In this document: piece by piece, positions 5,862-11,357 of the stretch | Layout of the letters: every line of letters starts with the position of its first letter | Numbering within the stretch: position 1 is the stretch's first letter | Assembly (NCBI GenBank): GCA_934553285.1 | Contig: CAKTFD010000072.1 | Coordinates: 1-11,357, forward strand | Direction: 5' to 3' | Length of the DNA: 11,357 nucleotides | Origin: an uncultured Faecalibacterium sp. | GTDB lineage: Bacteria; Bacillota; Clostridia; Oscillospirales; Ruminococcaceae | Notes under the pieces: model-generated | What the model was told of the DNA's origin: nothing | The model's database searches: none | Seen by the model: only the letters and a program-made list of their open reading frames with translations | Made by a program: the position numbers and the translations under genes

Positions 5862-7394
5862 ATGCGGCGAACCACCCAAGCGCGGCACACCCTGGGCATC
5901 CGCGGGCAGCTGATGTGGTTTTTGTGCTTCATCTGCCTGTTTCTGCTGGGGCTGTTCTGGCTGCTTTCCACCCAGCTGCTGGAGCCTTTGTACACCAAGC
6001 ACATCGAGGCCCAGCTCACAAACCAGGCCGACAGCATCGTGGAACGGCTGGACGCCTCTCTGGCGGAAGGCAATGTGCTGTCCAGCTGGTCTTTCGGGCA
6101 GCTGTATATCAACAACGATTTTTTTGATAAGCTCACCCTGGAGCTATACACCAAAGGCACGCTGAACAGTTTCTGCGTGGATATCTCCGACACCACCCTG
6201 CACACCATCTATAAGATCGAGAACCAGTCCTTCTGCAACCTGCACGGCACCTACCTGTCGGACTCGGCCAACAACGACAAGATCATTGCCACCGCTCTGG
6301 CCATGCGGCGCAAATGCCGCAGCCTGGGCAGCTTTGTGCAGACGCTGAACCCGCCCCGGCTTTCCGGCTCGGCCCAGCTGCTGGTGGGGCGCACCACAGC
6401 CGATGGCAGCTACACCGTGCTGGTGACCACCAGCCTTGTGCACGTTGCCGAGGCCGGCAATGTGCTCAGCACCCTGCTGCCGCTGGCGGCGGCGCTGATC
6501 TTTGTGTTTGCCATGTCAGCGGCCTGGCTGTTCAGCGAGTGGTTCACAAAGCCGCTGCGGCAGCTCTCCAGCGCCGCCCGGCAGATGGCACTGGGCAACT
6601 ACGCCGTACAGGTGGACAACCGCCGCAACGATGAGCTGGGCGACCTGGCCCGGGACTTTAACCACATGGCGGAGGAGGTGCAGCACGCGGTGCAGATGCA
6701 GCGCGACCTGCTGGCCAATGTTTCCCACGACCTGCGCACCCCGCTGACCCTGATCAAGGGCTACGCCGAGACCGTGCGCGACCTGACCGGCGACGACAAG
6801 GCCCACCGCGATGAGCAGATGAACATCATCGTGGACGAGGCCGACCGCCTGACCGCGCTGGTATCCAGCGTGATGGAGCTGAGCAAGGTGACCAGCGGCA
6901 CCTACAAGTGCGAGCGGGTGCACTTTGACATGGGGCAGCTGTGCGATGAGGTGAGCGAGCGCTACGATGCTATCTGCGCCCAGAACGGCTGGCAGCTGCA
7001 GCTGGAGCTGCCGGACGAAGAGCTGCCGGTATACGCCGACCCGGATATGATGCAGCGCGCGCTGCACAACCTGCTGGGCAACGCCATGCACCACATCGGC
7101 AAGGACGGCATCTTTGTACTGCGGGCCTTCCGCTGCTCTGAGGGCGTGCGGGTAGAGGTAGAGGACCACGGCCCCGGCATTGCTGCCGCCGACCTGCCCT
7201 ATATCTTTGACCGGTACTACCGCTCCCGCTCGGATGCAGGCAAGCAGGGCACCGGCCTGGGGCTTTCCATCACCAAGGCCATCTTCCAGCAGCACTGCTT
7301 CCGCTTTGGCGTACAGAGCACCGTAGGCAAGGGCACCATCTTCTGGTTCGTCATGAGCGATCTGCCCTATGTGGACGATACCGGCGGGAACTGA
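5862..7394 (+). CDS. Membrane sensor histidine kinase
   Basis: A 510-residue kinase that pairs with the preceding response regulator. Order: short cytoplasmic N-terminus, membrane helix 1 (about 16-36), an extracytoplasmic sensor region (about 37-202), membrane helix 2 (about 203-225), HAMP linker (226-278), dimerisation/phosphoacceptor domain with His289 in SHDLRTPL, and a catalytic ATPase domain with N-box LHNLLGNA (401-408), G1 box DHGPGI (435-440), F-box YIFDRYYR and G2 box GTGLGLS (463-469). All catalytic residues are present, so it should be active. No cytoplasmic PAS domain, unlike classical PhoR. The sensor region resembles no fold I can name and carries Cys105 and Cys125, a possible disulfide. 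The ATG at 5862 is preceded by AAAGGAG with a 10-nt gap; in-frame starts further upstream overlap the regulator and lack a ribosome binding site. Confidence 0.95.
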   Translation: MRRTTQARHTLGIRGQLMWFLCFICLFLLGLFWLLSTQLLEPLYTKHIEAQLTNQADSIVERLDASLAEGNVLSSWSFGQLYINNDFFDKLTLELYTKGTLNSFCVDISDTTLHTIYKIENQSFCNLHGTYLSDSANNDKIIATALAMRRKCRSLGSFVQTLNPPRLSGSAQLLVGRTTADGSYTVLVTTSLVHVAEAGNVLSTLLPLAAALIFVFAMSAAWLFSEWFTKPLRQLSSAARQMALGNYAVQVDNRRNDELGDLARDFNHMAEEVQHAVQMQRDLLANVSHDLRTPLTLIKGYAETVRDLTGDDKAHRDEQMNIIVDEADRLTALVSSVMELSKVTSGTYKCERVHFDMGQLCDEVSERYDAICAQNGWQLQLELPDEELPVYADPDMMQRALHNLLGNAMHHIGKDGIFVLRAFRCSEGVRVEVEDHGPGIAAADLPYIFDRYYRSRSDAGKQGTGLGLSITKAIFQQHCFRFGVQSTVGKGTIFWFVMSDLPYVDDTGGN

Positions 7395-7414
7395 GCGCCC
7401 TTTTGCTATAACCT

Positions 7415-7465
7415 AAAATGAGGAGCTGCGGGCACCGCATCTGGTGCCGCAGCTCCTCATTTTTT
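7415..7465. terminator. Strong bidirectional terminator between convergent operons
   Basis: A stem of about 20 bp with a single bulged G joins 7415-7436 to 7443-7463 (core GAGGAGCTGCGG with CCGCAGCTCCTC), with a 6-nt loop. Six Ts follow on the + strand (7460-7465) and an A tract at 7415-7418 gives Us on the minus strand. It ends the two-component operon on the + strand and the pectinesterase operon on the minus strand. Its right arm reaches the stop codon of the small membrane protein gene. Confidence 0.92.
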
Positions 7466-7628
7466 ATGTTGTTGTGCTCTCTGCCGTATGGTAGATGCCA
7501 AAGGTGTTGTCCGGGGCGGGCATCTCCACGCGGGAGGCGCGGTCGTTCACCGCCCACATCATGCCGCCCATCCCGGCCAGAACTGCCAGAACAATGAGCC
7601 ATTTTACTGCATTGGGTAATTTTTTCAT
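7464..7628 (-). CDS. Small single-pass membrane protein, 54 residues
   Basis: The ORF starts MKKLPNAVKW, has one hydrophobic segment (about residues 9-27) and a polar tail of some 27 residues ending in STTT. Positive charges precede the helix, so the tail should face outside. There is no cysteine lipobox and no clear signal peptidase site. The ATG (7628) overlaps the TGA of the pectinesterase gene by the ATGA arrangement, and an AGAGG ribosome binding site lies within the end of that gene, so translation is coupled. The stop codon lies at the base of the shared terminator. Family unknown. The coupled position, good ribosome binding site and sensible membrane topology make it likely to be real. 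Confidence 0.7.
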   Translation of the reverse strand: MKKLPNAVKWLIVLAVLAGMGGMMWAVNDRASRVEMPAPDNTFGIYHTAESTTT

Positions 7629-8590
7629 CCTATATTCCTCTCCGTGTCGTCCGGTCTGCACCGTTTGCGGGCGGTGCGCAGCAGCGCAGCCGCCTCGGCA
7701 GCCGAAAGCGCCTGCACCCACCCGGGGCGCGTGCCTGCGCCCGCGCCGGTGCTGCCCGCCTCGGCAAAGCCGGCCAGCGCCGTGTCGGTGCGGTCGTTCC
7801 AGCCGGCAAAGCCCTCCGGCGCGATATGCGCCCCCAGGCGGCAGTCCAGCACCGCCGTTTTGCCGGTGGGGCGCCAGGGCCTGCCCAGATAGATGCTGCC
7901 CGCCGGGCAGTCTGAAACAAAGTCGCAATCCCAGAACACAAAGCCCAGCCCCGCCGCCGCGCCGGAGGGCGCGGTGACCCAGCTGTGCGCCAGGCCGTTG
8001 TTCACGGTGCGCAGGGTGCACTGCTCAAACAGGGCGTCCGCCCCGCCAAAGATAAAATCGATATCCCCTGCGATCTCGCAGGCGCTGTAATACTGCGCGC
8101 TCGCCCGGCGGGGTGCCAGCCCACGGGGGCCAAGGAAACCGTCCTTCTCCCGCTCTTTCTCCGGCAGAGGGGCGCAGAACAGGGTATCCTGGTTGCCCAG
8201 CAGGCGCACCCGGCAGAACGCTGCGCGGGCACTGTCCACATATGCTGCAATGGCCTGCCCCGCCTTTGCGCCGGGGCCTGCATCGTTTTCAATGGTCATA
8301 TCTTCCACCCGCAGCTTTTCCCCGCTGAAAAACGCGGTATAGCTGCGGAAGGTATGGGTGGGCCGCCCGTCCGGATGCGGCAGCTTGCCGCCATCGTTCC
8401 ACACCAGCCGGGTGGCATCCATGCCTGCCCCGGCAAGGGTGATCTCTTTTTTCTCGCAGACGAGTTTTTCCCGGTAAATGCCCGGCGCGATGCGGATGAC
8501 CGCAGGGCAGTCATAGGGCACGGCCAGCACCGCCTCGGATACCGAGGCAAACTGCCCGCTGCCGTCCTGTGCAACGGTAATGGTAAGCAT
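7625..8590 (-). CDS. Pectinesterase, carbohydrate esterase family 8
   Basis: A 321-residue right-handed beta-helix enzyme expected to remove methyl esters from homogalacturonan, releasing methanol. Family motifs are present: GQAIAAYVDS (111-120, Gln112), GNQDTLF (132-138, Gln134 and catalytic Asp135), GDIDFIFGGA (175-184, catalytic Asp178) and IYLGRPWRP (233-241, Arg237 and Trp239). A loop with GFLGPRGLAPR (151-161) is the bacterial form. The ATG at 8590 has a perfect AGGAGG seven bases upstream, and the protein begins directly with the first beta-helix turn (ITVAQDGSG). There is no signal peptide, so the enzyme is predicted to stay in the cytoplasm and act on imported oligogalacturonides; the frame is open further upstream but that part has no signal sequence and would include the promoter. 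It heads a two-gene operon with its own promoter. Confidence 0.93.
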   Translation of the reverse strand: MLTITVAQDGSGQFASVSEAVLAVPYDCPAVIRIAPGIYREKLVCEKKEITLAGAGMDATRLVWNDGGKLPHPDGRPTHTFRSYTAFFSGEKLRVEDMTIENDAGPGAKAGQAIAAYVDSARAAFCRVRLLGNQDTLFCAPLPEKEREKDGFLGPRGLAPRRASAQYYSACEIAGDIDFIFGGADALFEQCTLRTVNNGLAHSWVTAPSGAAAGLGFVFWDCDFVSDCPAGSIYLGRPWRPTGKTAVLDCRLGAHIAPEGFAGWNDRTDTALAGFAEAGSTGAGAGTRPGWVQALSAAEAAALLRTARKRCRPDDTERNIG

Positions 8591-8604
8591 AAGCAGCCTC
8601 CTGC

Positions 8605-8622
8605 GCCCGGCAGCTGCCGGGC
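8605..8622. promoter_or_regulatory. Perfect 18-bp palindrome in pectinesterase leader
   Basis: GCCCGGCAGCTGCCGGGC is fully self-complementary and lies between the predicted start point and the ribosome binding site of the pectinesterase gene. Its position downstream of the promoter fits a repressor roadblock operator, or an mRNA hairpin at the 5' end. It has no T tract and is not a terminator. Confidence 0.5.
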
Positions 8623-8638
8623 TGAAAAATATGCTTTC

Positions 8639-8667
8639 AGTATACCCCTCCTTTCCGCAAATTGCAA
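8639..8667 (-). promoter_or_regulatory. Sigma-A promoter of the pectinesterase operon
   Basis: On the minus strand TTGCAA (-35, 8662-8667), a 17-bp spacer and TATACT (-10, 8639-8644). The start point would be near 8632, some 40 nt before the ATG. It lies in the 127-nt gap after spoIIE, where no clear spoIIE terminator is seen, so read-through from spoIIE is also possible. Confidence 0.8.
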
Positions 8668-8717
8668 CGGAAGATCCGTAAAGTCTGACGGTATCGCCTC
8701 TCATCCGGCGCTGCGCC

Positions 8718-11012
8718 TCACCCGCTCTTTTCCAGCCGGAGCACGGCGGCGGTGATATCATCCGGGCGGCCGGTCTTTTGTGCGCGGATGCGGGCAGTTT
8801 CCACCAGTGCCTGAGCGATCTTTTCCGGCGCATCTCCCGCCGCTGCCGACAGCTCCAGCTGCTTTGCCACCCAGCCGGCCCCATCCACCAGCAGACCGTC
8901 CGATACCAGCACCGCGTAATCCCCTGCCGTCAGGTGCACCACCCGGCTCTGCCCATTCACCCCGCCCAGCACCCCGATGGGCAGCGAGGCCTCGCCCACA
9001 GCCCGCACCCGCCCGCCATGTACCAGAAACCCCGGTGCCGCCCCGGCCTTGAACAGCCGCGCGGTGCCGGTGTACAGATCCACGCTGATAAGGTCCAGGG
9101 TCGCGCCGCTCTCATCCTCGCTTTTCAGCGCCAGCGCCACATTTACCAGCCTTGCCGCCAGCTCAGCGGTAAACCCCGCTTTCAGCAGCCGGGCAGTCAG
9201 CTCCGCCGCCAGATTGCCGTCCACCGCCGCTGGGCGTCCGGTGCCCATGCCATCGCACAGGATCATCTGCGCCGCTGTCGGGCTGCAGAACTGCTGCACG
9301 GCATCGCCGGAAACATCCCCCCGGGCGGCAGCGCCTGCCGCACCGAACACGGCCCGCAGCGCAGGCTTTTCGCTGAACAGCAGGGTGGTCATCCCCTTGC
9401 AGGAGAGCACCTGCGGCACCTCCAGCGTGCGGCGGCAGATATGCCCCACCTCCCCGGCCAGCGCCGTCAGCTCCTGCGGGGTGAACCGGGTGCGCGGCAG
9501 GGTGACGGCGGCATGGGTGCGGCCAAGGTCGTCCAGCGTGACGGCGCACTCCTGCGGTGGCGCACCCAGCCCGGTAAAAAACTCCGCCACCCGGCTGGAT
9601 CTATAAGGTTCCGGGTCGCCGGGCCGGCCCAGCTGCTCGCTGAGCACCCCCAGCGCCTCCGCCACTGCACTGTACTGCTCGGTCAGGGCGGTGCGCATGG
9701 CCTCGGCGTGTACCCGCGCCTCCTTACGGCTGCGGTACAGCGCAAAGCTGCGCCCCGCCGCCGCGCACAGCGCCGCCGGGTGGATGCAGCGGGACAATTG
9801 CCCGGGCAATTGCGTGGTCTCCACGCTGCCGTTCTGTTCCAGCAGCGGGCGCAGCGCCTCCATGCCCGCCAGCGTTGCGGCATACTCCTGTTTCCAGCAG
9901 GTCTCCCGCCGCCCACAGTTAAAACAAAGGGTATCGTGCGTATTATCTATTACCCAGCGGAAGCTCTCCCGCCGGTGCGGCAGCCCCTCGTAGACCGCAT
10001 TGACCGTATCTGCCAGCGAGGCAAGGCTCTGCGCCACGGCATCCAGCCGGGTGGCCGCAGCCGTGCTGCGCCCGGGGTGCGGGGCTTTTTCCTCTGCCTG
10101 CGGCGTTTCCGCCACCGGAGCCAGCCAGCCGCCGGGCAGCAGGCAGACCACTGCCATGCCGCCGCAGATACTGAACAGGATGCCAAAGGCGTTTCCGGGC
10201 GGCTGCACGCAGAGCACCCCGGTCACGCAGCCGCCCGCATAGGCGGCCAGGGTCTCCACCCGCCGTCCGGGGGCCAGTACCACCGCAGCTGCCGTGGCGC
10301 AGCCAAGCCCTGCCGCAGCCGGTGCCAGGGCGGGGTCGGCGGCGCAGAGGGCTGCCCCCAGCACCGCACTGCCGCTCAGGGCTGCCAGCTTCTGTGCCCG
10401 GCAGCACAGGGCCAGCTCGGCAGCGGCACACACCAGCACACCCGGTGAAAAATACCCCCACCGCACACTGCCCAGCGCTGCCGCCACGGCAGCGCCCACC
10501 AGCAGTGTGCCCATGCCCGGGCGCTCCGGCGCAAACCGCCGCAGCCCAAAGCCGATGCCTGCCGCCAGCAGCGCATCGGCTGCGCTGTAGAGCAAAAGGT
10601 CTGCCCCGCCGCTGCTGCCCAGCGCAAAGCACAGCGCCATGCCGGTCAGGGTGCCGCAGCCCGCCAGCACCGCCGGCCCAAACTTTTGCGGCAGCAGCCA
10701 GCGGGCGGCCACGGCAGCGCCCAGTGCACACAGCTGGCACAAACTGCGCAGCGAAAGCGCCCCCAGCCCATGCAGCAGCAGCCCCAGCGCCGCCCCGGCT
10801 GCGCAGGGCGCAAAGCAATCCTCTGCCAGACCCAAAGTCAGCCCCAGTCCAAAGGGCATCAGCGCGCCGTACAGCACCGCCCAGCCGCCTGCAAACCCGA
10901 TGCCCACCGCCGTCAGCCGCCGCGCAGCCGGGCGCAGCATCGCCCGCGCCGCCAGCGGCGAAGGCTGCAGGAACCGCCCATCCGAAGATAAAACACCCAT
11001 CCGCTCTGTCAT
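8718..11012 (-). CDS. Stage II sporulation protein E, PP2C phosphatase
   Basis: A 764-residue protein close to the usual SpoIIE length. An N-terminal block of about ten membrane helices (roughly residues 33-300) is followed by a cytoplasmic regulatory region with the SpoIIE cysteine motif C-x2-C-x5-CW (363-373), then a C-terminal PP2C domain (about 550-762). Metal-binding motifs are intact: SGD (568-570), DGMGTG (587-592), SDGLLVD (704-710) and DD (751-752). In sporulating Firmicutes SpoIIE sits at the polar septum with FtsZ and dephosphorylates SpoIIAA, freeing sigma-F in the forespore. The ATG at 11012 is chosen because the family N-terminus begins nearby; only a poor ribosome binding site is seen, and the ATG at 11000 is possible. 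The frame stays open to the right edge, but that part crosses a terminator and another gene. It appears monocistronic. Confidence 0.93.
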   Translation of the reverse strand: MTERMGVLSSDGRFLQPSPLAARAMLRPAARRLTAVGIGFAGGWAVLYGALMPFGLGLTLGLAEDCFAPCAAGAALGLLLHGLGALSLRSLCQLCALGAAVAARWLLPQKFGPAVLAGCGTLTGMALCFALGSSGGADLLLYSAADALLAAGIGFGLRRFAPERPGMGTLLVGAAVAAALGSVRWGYFSPGVLVCAAAELALCCRAQKLAALSGSAVLGAALCAADPALAPAAAGLGCATAAAVVLAPGRRVETLAAYAGGCVTGVLCVQPPGNAFGILFSICGGMAVVCLLPGGWLAPVAETPQAEEKAPHPGRSTAAATRLDAVAQSLASLADTVNAVYEGLPHRRESFRWVIDNTHDTLCFNCGRRETCWKQEYAATLAGMEALRPLLEQNGSVETTQLPGQLSRCIHPAALCAAAGRSFALYRSRKEARVHAEAMRTALTEQYSAVAEALGVLSEQLGRPGDPEPYRSSRVAEFFTGLGAPPQECAVTLDDLGRTHAAVTLPRTRFTPQELTALAGEVGHICRRTLEVPQVLSCKGMTTLLFSEKPALRAVFGAAGAAARGDVSGDAVQQFCSPTAAQMILCDGMGTGRPAAVDGNLAAELTARLLKAGFTAELAARLVNVALALKSEDESGATLDLISVDLYTGTARLFKAGAAPGFLVHGGRVRAVGEASLPIGVLGGVNGQSRVVHLTAGDYAVLVSDGLLVDGAGWVAKQLELSAAAGDAPEKIAQALVETARIRAQKTGRPDDITAAVLRLEKSG

Positions 11013-11019
11013 GTATATT

Positions 11020-11037
11020 CCCCGCTTTCCTGCGGGG
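11020..11037 (-). promoter_or_regulatory. Hairpin in the spoIIE leader
   Basis: CCCCGC (11020-11025) and GCGGGG (11032-11037) pair around a 6-nt loop just upstream of the spoIIE start. In the minus-strand mRNA the loop reads AGGAAA, a Shine-Dalgarno-like sequence but too far from the ATG unless the stem is folded. It may affect spoIIE translation. No convincing -35/-10 pair or Spo0A box is found in 11041-11140; TATATG (minus strand, near 11070) is only a weak -10 candidate. Confidence 0.35.
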
Positions 11038-11140
11038 CATTTTAGTTCTGTTCCCCGCACGTTCTGCATATACTGTAGCGCGGGGCTGCGGCATTTTTTG
11101 GCGCGGTGCAGAGAACTGCCCCAAACCCGCCCAAAGACGC

Positions 11141-11178
11141 AAAAAAGCCCTGCGGCCGTCATTTTGCCGCAGGGCTTT
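11141..11178 (-). terminator. Intrinsic terminator of the right-edge gene
   Basis: A perfect 13-bp stem, AAAGCCCTGCGGC (11144-11156) with GCCGCAGGGCTTT (11166-11178), 9-nt loop, followed on the minus strand by six Us (complement of 11141-11146). It ends the minus-strand gene whose stop is at 11197 and separates it from spoIIE. Confidence 0.88.
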
Positions 11179-11196
11179 GGGGGGATTTTCAATTGT

Positions 11197-11357
11197 TCAG
11201 CAGAAATAGTGGATTTTTCTGGAAGTGGACTCCACGATCTTCTGATACCGCGCGATCTCCTCCGGCGTGAAACCGTGTATCTCCTGCCAGTCATAGCCCG
11301 GCAGCCAGCACACTGCTGAGTGGAAACAATCTTCTGCATCCGGTTTTTCAAGGTACA
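11197..11357 (-). CDS. Partial hypothetical protein, C-terminal 52 residues
   Basis: An open frame enters from the right edge and stops with TGA at 11197-11199. The visible part starts YLEKPDAEDCFHSAVCWLPG, continues with a GFTPEEIARYQKIV segment and ends in HYFC. It is polar and helical with several aromatic and Cys residues and no membrane segment. The codon pattern and the terminator placed 20 nt after its stop support a real gene. The family is not recognised, and the start lies outside the window. Confidence 0.6.
   Translation of the reverse strand, partial: YLEKPDAEDCFHSAVCWLPGYDWQEIHGFTPEEIARYQKIVESTSRKIHYFC

Noticed and set aside
5087..6208. 373-codon minus-strand frame across the two-component genes
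   Set aside because: It lies antisense to the response regulator and the kinase N-terminus and covers part of the promoter region; no domain is recognisable.
8778..10448. 556-codon + strand open frame
   Set aside because: Antisense to spoIIE, whose phosphatase motifs are unmistakable; low-complexity shadow peptide.
11013..11351. Longer spoIIE start toward the right edge
   Set aside because: The extra 113 codons cross a 13-bp-stem terminator and overlap the end of another gene, and do not resemble the SpoIIE N-terminus.

Overview
This is an 11.4 kb stretch of GC-rich bacterial chromosome. The gene families (SpoIIE, a UPF0340/YwlG protein, a PhoB/OmpR-type two-component pair, an intracellular-type pectinesterase) and the sigma-A-like promoters and strong intrinsic terminators fit a low-oxygen gut Firmicute of the Oscillospiraceae/Ruminococcaceae. 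A relative of Faecalibacterium, Gemmiger or Subdoligranulum is my guess from GC content and gene content; no 16S or other marker gene is present to prove it.

Layout. 1-364 is noncoding and AT-richer, between a presumed + strand gene left of the window and the minus-strand block. It holds a + strand terminator, a bidirectional terminator and two unusual repeat clusters. 4863 down to 365 is a four-gene minus-strand operon: a membrane-anchored beta-propeller protein, a UPF0340 (YwlG-type) protein, the PLP-homeostasis protein YggS and an ABC half-transporter. Gaps are 14, 5 and 94 nt, and the last gap contains a long hairpin. A good sigma-A promoter (4922-4950) precedes the operon.

4864-5155 is a divergent control region with back-to-back promoters, an inverted repeat between them and, closer to the + strand gene, an array of direct hexamer repeats in 11-bp phase like the Pho boxes bound by PhoB/PhoP-type regulators. 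From it runs a + strand response regulator/histidine kinase operon (5156-7394). This ends at a strong bidirectional terminator shared with a convergent minus-strand pair: a cytoplasmic-type pectinesterase (7625-8590) and a 54-residue membrane protein whose start codon overlaps the pectinesterase stop. That pair has its own promoter (8639-8667).

Further right is spoIIE (8718-11012), the membrane PP2C phosphatase that activates sigma-F in the forespore. It is followed at the edge by a terminator and the last 52 codons of another minus-strand gene.

Most genes are familiar. I found no CRISPR array, transposase, integrase, tRNA or rRNA, and no clear new defence or biosynthetic system. The items most worth a second look are the TatA-like N-terminus on the beta-propeller protein, the phased operator repeats before the response regulator, the coupled small membrane protein behind the pectinesterase, the structured 94-nt leader of the ABC gene and the repeats at the left edge.
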